DNA of 64,000 bases from an uncultured Draconibacterium sp. (GTDB lineage Bacteria; Bacteroidota; Bacteroidia; Bacteroidales; Prolixibacteraceae): positions 139,360-203,359 of the forward strand of contig CANLMQ010000007.1 in NCBI GenBank assembly GCA_947492175.1, given 5' to 3'. The number at the start of each line of letters is the position of its first letter. Position 1 is the stretch's first letter. Position numbers and translations under genes: made by a program. A model generated the notes under the pieces. It was not told the origin of the DNA, searched no databases, and saw nothing but the letters and a program-made list of their open reading frames with translations. Shown one piece after another: positions 57,001-64,000 of the stretch.

Positions 57001-57039
57001 ATAAAAACATACAGTGCTGGTGTAAACCTTAATTTCTAA
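54037..57039 (+). CDS. SusC/RagA-family TonB-linked outer-membrane transporter
   Basis: At 1000 residues this is a compact SusC without STN domain. After a signal peptide (mature near SWAGRDG) come a CarboxypepD_reg domain at about 57-140 (QGRVLDTEEPPMSIPGVSIV), the plug (EEVVVTGYGQERKLNMISS; VLKDGSAAAIYGARAANGVI) and the barrel, ending SAGVNLNF. It is the first gene of the plus-strand operon, divergent from the HTCS that probably controls it, and precedes its SusD by 24 bp. This is the third SusC of the window; the three differ in length and N-terminal domains, so they probably import different oligosaccharides. Confidence 0.95.
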   Translation: MRKTKCNRKTSGFSEVKNLMLKVLLGYMFFAGTSMVSWAGRDGAIISDQVKSDELTIQGRVLDTEEPPMSIPGVSIVVKGTTRGTVSDANGYFTIKAKKKDVLQFSFIGFKTKEFIVQKALDNLTISLDQDVAKLEEVVVTGYGQERKLNMISSIASLDVDKNLANKPITSLSQALQGGVTGLTVTQTSGLPGGDAATIKIRGISTLGHSDPLVLVDGIPMDMNSLDPNTIESVTVLKDGSAAAIYGARAANGVIVIKTKRGKAGKVTVSYNGYAGVQNATYLPDFIDGADYLEMVNGAYINNGGDPIYSQQVIEATRNRDFIYKYPNTNWLEEVWKNDALLQNHSLSVQGGNSVARFALTVNYLDQEGFIENVGFDRFNIRANTTVNLTENVTVNMDFNSIRKDQLETNMRDGETDYVLSYIYKAPPNLVPKYPGKDDVDFYGIYFEMRNPRAMLERGGTTQRLTDNISINLQPKWEVIPNLTVKGQYSYRINSSATKQHRDAYNFFEYETGILNYTWDTRRSASTGRESYYFLGGTVDYLYERGKHRVFSLAGYNQELTNSGSWDQWAMRSYFGKVNYAFNNKYLLEATFRADGSSRFGNDNKYGYFPSASAGWNIHRESFLQDLSWLNNLKLRTSYGKLGNENIGLYQYQSLISAGDGVETVFGNPEITWETVNMLNYGFDLTVFKDLDITFDVYDKLTEDIILSPPTSFIGGTSAAKINAGEVRNKGWEMSLNYNKVFKKGSLNFHGGISHNKNEIEVLPGGPYVNGASIHKVGYALDSHYRYRTDGLLQESDFNPDGTPIEGVTLWGNQKPGDIHYLDLNSDGKFNDDDKEIIGDSQPDFNYFANISGTYKNWDVEVLFQGVEGVDAYYGGVHAMPLNLNGDNGSTPQKVHLDYWTPENTDAYYPRLSPEPGNNTQPSDYWYFDASFLRVKYIQLGYTIDPELTRKVGIQRCRLYLNAQNPLTLTSQDLTDPESRGGAGTYPLIKTYSAGVNLNF

Positions 57040-57063
57040 TCTTAAAATCAAAATAAACAGAAT

Positions 57064-58677
57064 ATGAAAAATATAGCATTTATAATACTATTTACCCTTT
57101 TTATGGTTGGGTGTTCTGATGATTTCCTTACACGCGACCATCCAACTGGGATAACCGACAAAGACTTTTGGAAAACCACATCTGATGCTAACAATGCATT
57201 AACTGCTTGCTATAACGGGTTGCCACGCGGAGCCTATCATTATACTGCTCCTTACGTATCAAATGTCGCTCTTGAGGGAATGACAGACAACTTGTATCAT
57301 GCTGGAAATTACCTGGGAGATGTTAAAACAATCGGTAGTGGAACAAATACTCCGTCGGCCTGGCATCCTGAAATGATGTGGAAAGAATATTACAGATATA
57401 TCCGCCTGTGTAGCCGCTTTTTGGAAAATATAGATAAACCATATTTTACTGATGAATCCGAACGCCAGAAGATGATTGCTGAGGCTCATATATTAAGAGC
57501 ATACTATCATATGTTGCTGTTCTTCTATTTTGGTGGCGATGAAGGCATTCCTATTGTTGATCATGCGCTACTTCCTGAAGAAATATTTGCTTCGAGAAGT
57601 ACACCTGATGAAGTTGTGGATTTTATTATTTCTGATCTGGATGAAGCAATCAATAATCCAGATCTTCCAAACAAATGGACAGAAGACAGAAGCCAGAGAA
57701 TGTCGAAAGCTGCTGCATACTCTATCAAAGCCATTGTAGCATTACAGGGCAAAAGGAACAACGTGGCAAAAGCTGCTGCCAAAGCTGTTATTGATATGGA
57801 AGAGTTTGAGCTTTTTTATACGCCAGATCCTGAAGGAAACAATTTCCGTGACTTATTTCGATATATCGGGCAGATCAACAATGAACGCATCGCCTATGTA
57901 AAAAGAGGACAATCAGAATCATGGTTCCGTACCATGCCAAAATCCATGGCTGGTGGACAAGGAGCTCAAAATCCTACCGCGTCAATTGTAAATGCCTTTG
58001 AAACACGGGAAGGAAAAACAATTGATGAATACGGTGCAGAAAGAGAAGAATTCATAAAAAATCCTCTTTATAAACCTCGCGATCCACGTTTAACAGCCTC
58101 AATTTGGTTACCTGAACAAGATTTTTTGGGGCATACATTAACTCCATTTAACGGCGATAGTGAAGACGCTATCTCAAAAGGAGGAGCCTCAAAAACAGGA
58201 TTTTGTTTAACTAAATTTATTGATCCTGAGGATGCAAGTAAAACCTGGTCGGGAAACCTTGATTATGTGTTTATCCGATATGCAGAGGTACTCTTGGTTT
58301 ATGTAGAGGCACTGGTTGAAAGCGGTGAATATAACCATCCTGACGTGATTAAATATTTAAACGAGATTCGCGCTCGAGCTGCTATGCCCAATGTTGATGT
58401 TTCTGTTTATAATTCCCAAGAAAAATTAAGGGAATTAGTGCGTAGAGAGCGAAGAGTTGAATTGGCTTTTGAAGGACAGCGCTACTTCGACCTTCGCAGA
58501 TGGGGAATCGCCAAACAGCAAATGGAAGGGCCTGTGTATGGTGCATATAATCCGGGATCGGAACAGCAGATTATTGTTGAGACCCGCGTTTTTGAGGTGC
58601 CAAAAAACAGTTACCTGCCCATACCACAAAGTGAGATCGATGCGAATGAGAACATAAGTCAAAATCAAGGTTGGTAA
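57064..58677 (+). CDS. SusD/RagB-family outer-membrane lipoprotein
   Basis: The 537-residue product has a lipoprotein signal (LFMVGC) and SusD motifs: DDFLTRDHPTGITDKDFWKT, EAHILRAYYHMLLFFYFGGD, FIRYAEVLLVYVEALVESGE, EIRARAAMP, RRERRVELAFEGQRYFDLRR and LPIPQSEIDANENISQNQGW at the C-terminus. It follows its SusC by 24 bp and precedes a DUF4998/F5-8C lipoprotein by 17 bp. It is the surface lid of the transporter. Confidence 0.95.
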   Translation: MKNIAFIILFTLFMVGCSDDFLTRDHPTGITDKDFWKTTSDANNALTACYNGLPRGAYHYTAPYVSNVALEGMTDNLYHAGNYLGDVKTIGSGTNTPSAWHPEMMWKEYYRYIRLCSRFLENIDKPYFTDESERQKMIAEAHILRAYYHMLLFFYFGGDEGIPIVDHALLPEEIFASRSTPDEVVDFIISDLDEAINNPDLPNKWTEDRSQRMSKAAAYSIKAIVALQGKRNNVAKAAAKAVIDMEEFELFYTPDPEGNNFRDLFRYIGQINNERIAYVKRGQSESWFRTMPKSMAGGQGAQNPTASIVNAFETREGKTIDEYGAEREEFIKNPLYKPRDPRLTASIWLPEQDFLGHTLTPFNGDSEDAISKGGASKTGFCLTKFIDPEDASKTWSGNLDYVFIRYAEVLLVYVEALVESGEYNHPDVIKYLNEIRARAAMPNVDVSVYNSQEKLRELVRRERRVELAFEGQRYFDLRRWGIAKQQMEGPVYGAYNPGSEQQIIVETRVFEVPKNSYLPIPQSEIDANENISQNQGW

Positions 58678-58694
58678 TTAAAATAAAGTATATC

Positions 58695-59915
58695 ATGAAA
58701 TATAAAATATCTAGTTTCATTATAGTTTTAGCGCTTCTTACGGGCGTGTTCTTCTCTTGTGAGAAAGACAATGACACACTGATCATTCCAGAGGTTGAAA
58801 AAGCTCAGTTCTTACCTGGTAACCAAAGAGCAATGTTAGTATTTGAGTCTCAGTTAACAGAATCAACAAAGGAGATCGTGATTTTCTGGAACAATTTACA
58901 GGAACAGAAGGAATTACAAGTAAATCAAAATCCTGCTGATACTTTATACCGGGTTATGATGGAGAATATGCCCGAGGGTGACATTGAATTTAATATTTAC
59001 GTTCGCGATGAATTTGACAATAAATCTCAGCTAAGGTCAGTTCGTGGTCATATTTATGGCGAGAAGTATCAGCAATCATTAAAAAACCGGTTGTTCATGG
59101 AATCGGAAATTACTTCAGGGAAGGCAATTATTAAATGGGGGGCGTGTCCGGAAGGGGCACATGTATTCCTAATCGACTATTTAGATAATAATGACAATCT
59201 GCAGACCGCAGGTTTTGAGCCTTCATTGAATATTACCACTCTTGAAAATGTAAAATCTGGCTCAACAATTAAGTATCGCATCCAATATTTACCGGAAAAA
59301 AATGCCATTGACACATTCTATAGTTCATGGGAAGAAGTACAAATAGGTTTGGTTCCTTTGGAAGAATTTCAATTGGATAAATCGTTAATTATGGAGCATC
59401 ACCTTACAAACGATCGTAACGGACAACACTATAATGGAAGCATTGCCAAGTTGTTTGATGATGTGATCCATGTTGATAATTACTATTCTTCAGCAGGAGG
59501 GGAACAGCCTTTAACCTTTACGTTTGATTTAGGTCAAAGTGTTATCCTGTCGAAGTTTACCATTACCGGTCGTATTGCAATTCCCGACCGGATTCCGCGT
59601 GAGTTCGACATTTGGGCTACCAACGATATTACGAATGCTGACACAGAAACACCAACTGCTGATTTTGAAGCATGGGAATCAGAATCGATTAGTAAAGGCT
59701 GGAAAAAAGTAGGAGAATTTAACGATGATTATGGGGCTCCCGAACCAGATCCAGATTGGAATAATCCTCCAATCAGAGATTTTCTAATTAAAGAAGATCG
59801 GGATTCACAATACCGGTATATCCGATTTAGAATAAAGAGTACCTGGCAAGAAGGGAGAGATATTTCATCACAAGAGGTAAACATTGGAGAAATAGACGTA
59901 TTTGGAAAGCAATAA
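58695..59915 (+). CDS. DUF4998 lipoprotein with C-terminal discoidin (F5/8C) domain
   Basis: The start at 58695 (MKYKISSFIIVLALLTGVFF) is chosen because it gives a lipoprotein signal (FFSC) and avoids overlap with susD; the frame opens at 58671. The ~406-residue protein has a DUF4998 region at about 25-220, homologous to the N-terminus of the 5633-7666 protein (IYGEKYQQSLKNRL; KNAIDTFYSSWEE), and an F5/8C-like domain at about 230-405 (PLTFTFDLGQSVILSKFTIT; QYRYIRFRIKSTW). It is probably a surface glycan-binding protein in the SusE position. It lies between susD and the enzyme-like gene, 121 bp before the latter. Confidence 0.8.
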   Translation: MKYKISSFIIVLALLTGVFFSCEKDNDTLIIPEVEKAQFLPGNQRAMLVFESQLTESTKEIVIFWNNLQEQKELQVNQNPADTLYRVMMENMPEGDIEFNIYVRDEFDNKSQLRSVRGHIYGEKYQQSLKNRLFMESEITSGKAIIKWGACPEGAHVFLIDYLDNNDNLQTAGFEPSLNITTLENVKSGSTIKYRIQYLPEKNAIDTFYSSWEEVQIGLVPLEEFQLDKSLIMEHHLTNDRNGQHYNGSIAKLFDDVIHVDNYYSSAGGEQPLTFTFDLGQSVILSKFTITGRIAIPDRIPREFDIWATNDITNADTETPTADFEAWESESISKGWKKVGEFNDDYGAPEPDPDWNNPPIRDFLIKEDRDSQYRYIRFRIKSTWQEGRDISSQEVNIGEIDVFGKQ

Positions 59916-60036
59916 GGAACAGACTGGATAATAATAGATGGGCAGATTGTTCTGCTCATCTTTTGTCCTTTATTAAAAAATGGAATATAAACATGCTAGT
60001 TTTGGTAATAACTAATGAGCTTTAATGTTAAGACAA

Positions 60037-61566
60037 ATGAAAAAAGGATTTAAAGGAATGCTTATTATAGGAATCTTATCGTTAATAATTTGTGTATCAT
60101 GCGATAAAAAACCTGATATACCCAGAGAAGAAGAGGAAGTTGAAGACATTGATATTGTATTTCCGGAACGACCTGCTCATAATACCAATCGACTATTTAT
60201 AAAACATGGATTACAATTAAGTTGTTGGGTAGGAAGCGAAGACCTGATTGCCGAACGAGTAGATGTGGGCTATTATGTAATTGATCCGAACGATTGGAGG
60301 TTATCGGGATTTACCGGGGCTACTTTTTTTACTGCTCCTGCTCCGTTCAATAAATATTTTACCCTGAATGAATTTCCAGACACACAATGGTCAATGGCAA
60401 AAGCTCCCTATGGAAAACACCTAGATAAAGGCCCAACTGACTATGAAATGCGTAATGGCTTTCTGAATCCTGATCAAAAATCAGCGCTCAGCCGTTTAGC
60501 AACGATGTGCGTGGGAGATGAAGAAAATTATTCTCATGATATAGTAAAATGGACCAAACAATGGTACGATGTTGCTCGTACATATTACCCCGACGTTTTA
60601 CTGCACAATAACCAATGGGGATATGGAGGACAATGGACCGAAACCCAGATGCGTTATTATATTCAAACAGCAAAACCTGATCTGCTGACTTTTGATGCCT
60701 ATTACTTTTTACCCATCGGTGAAAAGATATCCTATTACCGAGGAGCAAAAGCAATGGCGAACGATTTAATGATGTATCGTGAACTAGCGATGGAAGGTTG
60801 CGATGGTTCCGGTGAAGATCCGCTTGCTTTTGGCCAATATACCCAAGGATATAAACAAGACGGAACTTACAAAATATCTGAATCAGAACTTCGATTATAT
60901 TACTCAATGACATGGGCGTTTGGCGGGAAATGGTTAAACTGGTTCCGCTGGTTACAAGGTAATAACCACAATGGGGTAACCACTCCTACCAGTTGGGCCA
61001 TGTTACTCGAAAACGGAATGCCTGGTCAACCTACAAAATACATGGATTGGGTTGCGATATGCAATGCCGAATCAAAAGCTATTGGCGATCACCTAGTCAG
61101 GCTTCAAACACATAAAGTTTCATTTGTAACTGGCGACAGTGAACTTACAAACGGAAAACCAGAACGTGTAAATAGTTGGTATAGTTCGAACGGACAAATA
61201 ATAAATGAGATAAAGTCAAGCTGTATCAGTGGTGAATATGAAGGAAAAAAAGGAGACCTTTATTTGGGAACTTTTAATGTAATTTCTGCTGAGAGGAATG
61301 GAGATCCTGATTTTTTTGCGTCGCCTCAGGCAACTTATTTTATGATCGTGAACGCTTTTACAACCAATAAAGATGAATCAGCTGAAACATTAACACAAAA
61401 GGTTGAATTCGATATCTCTAATGAAAAATTACGGGATAAAAGCTTATATAGAATTAGTAAAGAAACCGGAACAGAAACAGAACTGCAAGGAATCAAGATA
61501 AACGACAAATTCCGTTATACTACAGAAATAATTGGTGGTGGATTCGATTTTTTTGTACTTCGATAA
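60037..61566 (+). CDS. Unassigned enzyme-like lipoprotein, paralogue of the 5633-7666 C-terminal domain
   Basis: I take ATG 60037 (MKKGFKGMLIIGILSLIICV, lipobox Cys) over 60025. The ~509-residue product starts its conserved domain soon after the signal (NTNRLFIKHGLQLSCWVGSE) and aligns along its length with the C-terminal two thirds of the 5633-7666 protein. Shared motifs include MCVGDEENYSHD, NNQWGYGGQWTETQM, KPDLLTFDAYYFLP, FGQYTQGYKQDG, YYSMTWAFGGKWLNWFRW and IGDHLVRLQTHKVSFV. The GDEE and LTFDAY acids are invariant between the two and are candidate catalytic residues of a TIM-barrel-like fold. No named GH family is recognised. The gene sits 16 bp before a GH29 gene. Confidence 0.7.
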   Translation: MKKGFKGMLIIGILSLIICVSCDKKPDIPREEEEVEDIDIVFPERPAHNTNRLFIKHGLQLSCWVGSEDLIAERVDVGYYVIDPNDWRLSGFTGATFFTAPAPFNKYFTLNEFPDTQWSMAKAPYGKHLDKGPTDYEMRNGFLNPDQKSALSRLATMCVGDEENYSHDIVKWTKQWYDVARTYYPDVLLHNNQWGYGGQWTETQMRYYIQTAKPDLLTFDAYYFLPIGEKISYYRGAKAMANDLMMYRELAMEGCDGSGEDPLAFGQYTQGYKQDGTYKISESELRLYYSMTWAFGGKWLNWFRWLQGNNHNGVTTPTSWAMLLENGMPGQPTKYMDWVAICNAESKAIGDHLVRLQTHKVSFVTGDSELTNGKPERVNSWYSSNGQIINEIKSSCISGEYEGKKGDLYLGTFNVISAERNGDPDFFASPQATYFMIVNAFTTNKDESAETLTQKVEFDISNEKLRDKSLYRISKETGTETELQGIKINDKFRYTTEIIGGGFDFFVLR

Positions 61567-61581
61567 AAAGGAAATTAAGCA

Positions 61582-63642
61582 ATGATGATAAAAAGAAGTA
61601 TTTTATTAACCTTACTATTGTCTCTTTTTGTGCATACTTTAAAAGCACAAATACCATATGGACCTGTTCCTTCGAAGAGGCAACTCGATTGGCACAAGAT
61701 GGAAACATATGCTTTCGTCCATTTTAGTATGAATACCTTTACCGATATCGAGTGGGGGTATGGAGATAAAGATCCACAACTGTTTAATCCCAGTGAGTTG
61801 GATTGCCGGCAATGGGCACGCGTGTGCAAAGAAAACGGTTTAAAAGGAATTATTATTACCGCCAAACACCACGATGGATTTTGTTTGTGGCCATCGAAAT
61901 ACACCGAGTACTCAGTGAAAAATTCTCCATGGCGAGAAGGTAAGGGAGATTTATTAAGAGAATTGTCTGAAGCCTGCCGGGAATACGGTTTGAAATTCGG
62001 TGTTTACTTATCACCATGGGATCGTAATCATGCCGAGTACGGAAAACCGGAATACATTACTTATTTCAGAAATCAGTTACGGGAATTGTTGACCAACTAT
62101 GGCGATATATTTGAAGTTTGGTTTGATGGAGCTAATGGTGGTGATGGATATTACGGTGGTGCACGCGAAACACGAAACGTAGATAGAAAGACGTATTACA
62201 GGTGGCATGAGGTTTATGAAATGGTTCGAGAGCTCCAACCCAATGCAATGCTGTTTAGCGATGCAGGTCCTGATTGTCGCTGGGCTGGAAACGAACACGG
62301 CTGGGTGGGAGAAACAAACTGGTCGTTGCTTAAAAGAGATGAATATTATCCCGGATGTGATTGTGCAAAACAGTTGCAAGTAGGAGATGAGGATGGTACC
62401 CATTGGGTGCCTGCAGAGGTTGATGTTTCCATTCGTCCTGGATGGTTTTACCACGAATCAGAAGACCATAAGGTTCGTTCTTTACCTGAAATGGTTGATA
62501 TTTATTACAACTCAGTTGGGCATGGAGGATCGTTGCTTTTAAACTTCCCGGTTGACAAACGGGGGCTAATTCACGAGAATGACGAAAAACGTTTAAGAGA
62601 ATGGTATTCAGTAATCCAATCTGACCTAAAGGATAACCTTGTAAAAGATGCACATGTAATCACTTCATCAGATAATAAATCCCATAGTTCAACAAATCTA
62701 ATTGATGATGACTTGGAATCATTTTGGATGCCGGCAAAGAATGAAAAGTCTGTATCTATTGATATCTCATTCGAGAAAGAAACTGAATTTAATCGCTTTC
62801 TGATACAGGAGTACATCCCATACGGACAGCGTGTTCAGGAATTGGAAATTCAAGTCGAAAAGGATGGCAGATGGGAAACAATAACCGAAGGGACAACGAT
62901 CGGTAATAAACGAATTTTCAGGTTCCCGAATGTCAAAAGCAAACAACTCAGGCTTGTTATAAAGAAATCAAAAGCCAGCCCAGTTTTATCAAACATCGAA
63001 ATCTATAAGGCTCCAAAATTATTGACAATTCCAACAGTAACGAGGGATAAATCGGGATTAACAAGCATTAAAGTTGCTGATAGTGGTTTGGATATTTATT
63101 ATACGCTCGATGGTTCCGGACCAAATACAAAAAGCAAAAAATATGTACAAGCCTTTTTATTGAAAGACCCTGTTAGGTTAAAAACAGTTTCGTTCGACAA
63201 GTTGTCTGGAAAATTAAGTCCCGTTGGAAGTATAGATTTTGATATTTGTAAAGACAAATGGAATATTGTGAATTCAACAGATCCTAATGCAATTAAGGCC
63301 ATTGATGGAAATTATGGAAATGTTTGGCATGCTCATAATACGAATAACGAAATTATTATTGATCTTGGGGAGATTGAATCGTTAACCGGTTTTACCTACA
63401 TGCCAGATCAGGCACGGTGGTCAAGTGGAATTATTTCGCATTACGAATTTTTTACCAGCATTGAAGGAGAAAAATGGGATGGCCCTGTTGTTTCGGGAGA
63501 ATTTTCCAACATAAAAAACAATCCCATAAAACAAACCATTCGTTTTATACGAACCGATGCCCGCTTTATTAAGTTAAAAGCAATTACAATTGTTAATGAG
63601 GGAATAGCCGGATTTGGCGAAGTAGGAATCATAACAGAATGA
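61582..63642 (+). CDS. GH29 alpha-L-fucosidase-like enzyme with discoidin domains
   Basis: The 686-residue protein has a signal peptide (MMIKRSILLTLLLSLFVHTL) without lipobox. The catalytic barrel contains GIIITAKHHDGFCLWPSKYT and IFEVWFDGANGG with the expected nucleophilic Asp at about residue 181. F5/8C-like modules surround a CHB_HEX_C-like piece (IYYTLDGSGPNTKSKKY). It is a close paralogue of the lipoprotein at 28746-30839, nearly identical over long stretches of the barrel (for example DGTHWVPAEVDVSIRPGWFY in both), with divergence in the C-terminal modules. The difference in anchoring (soluble here, lipoprotein there) suggests different compartments. It is the last gene of the plus-strand operon. 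Confidence 0.9.
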   Translation: MMIKRSILLTLLLSLFVHTLKAQIPYGPVPSKRQLDWHKMETYAFVHFSMNTFTDIEWGYGDKDPQLFNPSELDCRQWARVCKENGLKGIIITAKHHDGFCLWPSKYTEYSVKNSPWREGKGDLLRELSEACREYGLKFGVYLSPWDRNHAEYGKPEYITYFRNQLRELLTNYGDIFEVWFDGANGGDGYYGGARETRNVDRKTYYRWHEVYEMVRELQPNAMLFSDAGPDCRWAGNEHGWVGETNWSLLKRDEYYPGCDCAKQLQVGDEDGTHWVPAEVDVSIRPGWFYHESEDHKVRSLPEMVDIYYNSVGHGGSLLLNFPVDKRGLIHENDEKRLREWYSVIQSDLKDNLVKDAHVITSSDNKSHSSTNLIDDDLESFWMPAKNEKSVSIDISFEKETEFNRFLIQEYIPYGQRVQELEIQVEKDGRWETITEGTTIGNKRIFRFPNVKSKQLRLVIKKSKASPVLSNIEIYKAPKLLTIPTVTRDKSGLTSIKVADSGLDIYYTLDGSGPNTKSKKYVQAFLLKDPVRLKTVSFDKLSGKLSPVGSIDFDICKDKWNIVNSTDPNAIKAIDGNYGNVWHAHNTNNEIIIDLGEIESLTGFTYMPDQARWSSGIISHYEFFTSIEGEKWDGPVVSGEFSNIKNNPIKQTIRFIRTDARFIKLKAITIVNEGIAGFGEVGIITE

Positions 63643-63676
63643 AACAAGGATTATTTTTCAGATCATTGAATTGAAT

Positions 63677-63713
63677 AAATCATAGACACTATTTCACAAA
63701 GTGTCTATGATTT
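63677..63713 (+). terminator. Terminator of the plus-strand PUL operon
   Basis: A perfect 13-bp stem (AAATCATAGACAC with GTGTCTATGATTT) has an 11-nt loop and lies 35 bp after the GH29 stop. The T-run is short (TTT), so termination may be assisted by the second stem at 63725-63748. Confidence 0.7.
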
Positions 63714-63929
63714 AAACAATAAGGGGTTTAGCTATAAATTGCTAAACCTTATTTCGAGAACACATTGATTTTTCTTGTAAAATTTCCTATTTTTAAGTTA
63801 AAAAATTAAAGTTCTTTAAATGTGAACAAAACGGTGAACCAAAATCCCAACACCAACATAAACAACTGATATTCAGACATAACAAAAATACAGTTCAAAT
63901 CTTGTCATCCCGACGGATTTAAAAAAAAG

Positions 63930-63960
63930 AGGCTGTCCAAAAAGTAAAATTGGACAGCCT
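63930..63960. terminator. Bidirectional terminator-like hairpin
   Basis: AGGCTGTCCA and TGGACAGCCT form a 10-bp perfect stem, preceded by an A-run (63920-63928) and followed by TTGTTTTTATTG. It can terminate transcripts from both sides. A GGCTGTCC stem of this kind is often found next to IS1182-like elements in Bacteroidota, but no transposase is visible here. Confidence 0.65.
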
Positions 63961-64000
63961 TTGTTTTTATTGTCCCTTTAAGATTTGTATCTTAAAGGTG

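Larger units (their letters stand above)
63643..64000. other. Non-coding right edge with several stem-loops
   Basis: No open frame is visible. Four inverted repeats follow each other: 63677-63713 (terminator of the GH29 operon), 63725-63748 (GGTTTAGC/GCTAAACC), 63930-63960 (bidirectional terminator) and 63975-63998 (CCTTTAAGAT/ATCTTAAAGG). The density suggests the end of one transcription unit and possibly the edge of an insertion element beyond the window. Confidence 0.55.

Noticed and set aside
60488..60913. 141-codon open frame on the minus strand
   Set aside because: It is antisense to the conserved enzyme-like gene at 60037-61566, whose motifs are shared with its paralogue.
18628..63642. 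Fucoidan (sulfated fucan) locus
   Set aside because: GH29 and FucP would fit, but there is not one sulfatase gene in the window and no GH107/GH168-type fucanase was seen.
1..64000. tRNA, rRNA, riboswitch or CRISPR array
   Set aside because: Spacers were read for cloverleaf-like GC-rich tracts, conserved riboswitch cores and regularly spaced repeats; none was found.

Overview
The window looks like chromosomal DNA of a Bacteroidota member. The evidence is three SusC/SusD pairs, a hybrid two-component regulator, a FecI/FecR-type sigma/anti-sigma pair, many short lipoprotein signal peptides ending in Cys, AT-rich spacers and few recognisable Shine-Dalgarno sequences. The gene style suggests a Marinilabiliales/Prolixibacteraceae-type glycan degrader, but the genus cannot be fixed from this sequence alone. 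Almost everything is carbohydrate acquisition; no tRNA, rRNA, CRISPR or intact transposase gene was seen.

Layout. (1) 1-4526, minus: a tight operon of TonB-dependent receptor, FtsX-like permease, LolD-like ATPase and a PQQ-propeller lipoprotein cut by the window edge. It is not obviously part of the glycan locus. (2) 4527-5632: decayed DNA with coding remnants and a possible IS4-family fragment. (3) 5633-18238, minus: PUL module A, transcribed from ECF sigma factor through FecR, SusC with an STN domain, SusD, a TIG lipoprotein, a clan GH-D-like glycosidase and a DUF4998-plus-enzyme lipoprotein. A hairpin terminator separates the TIG gene from the glycosidase. (4) 18628-40438, minus: a long enzyme/uptake block whose transcription would begin with GH116, followed by two five-bladed propeller hydrolases, a DUF6786 protein, a FucP-type symporter, GH20, GH29, a GHL6-type protein, three GH172 (DUF2961) proteins, AraB-type ribulokinase and an inositol-monophosphatase-family protein. 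(5) 40706-49185, minus: GH29, SusD, SusC and a LacI-type repressor, with a PurR-like dyad between the lacI-type gene and susC. (6) 49653-53672, minus, is a hybrid two-component regulator; divergent from it at 54037-63642, plus, are SusC, SusD, a DUF4998/F5-8C lipoprotein, a paralogue of the module A enzyme, and a GH29 that closely resembles the one in block 4.

Interpretation. GH172 together with GH116 is the combination known from exo-acting alpha- and beta-D-arabinofuranosidases. A FucP symporter (L-fucose and D-arabinose are stereochemically alike) and a ribulokinase without L-arabinose isomerase or epimerase fit a route from D-arabinose through D-ribulose to D-ribulose-5-phosphate. I therefore propose that blocks 4-6 form a composite locus for a D-arabinofuranose- and/or L-fucose-containing glycan that also carries N-acetylhexosamine. 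This is inference from family membership; none of the substrates can be read from sequence. The enzyme family shared by 5633-7666 and 60037-61566, which I could not place in a named family, is the best candidate for an undescribed activity.
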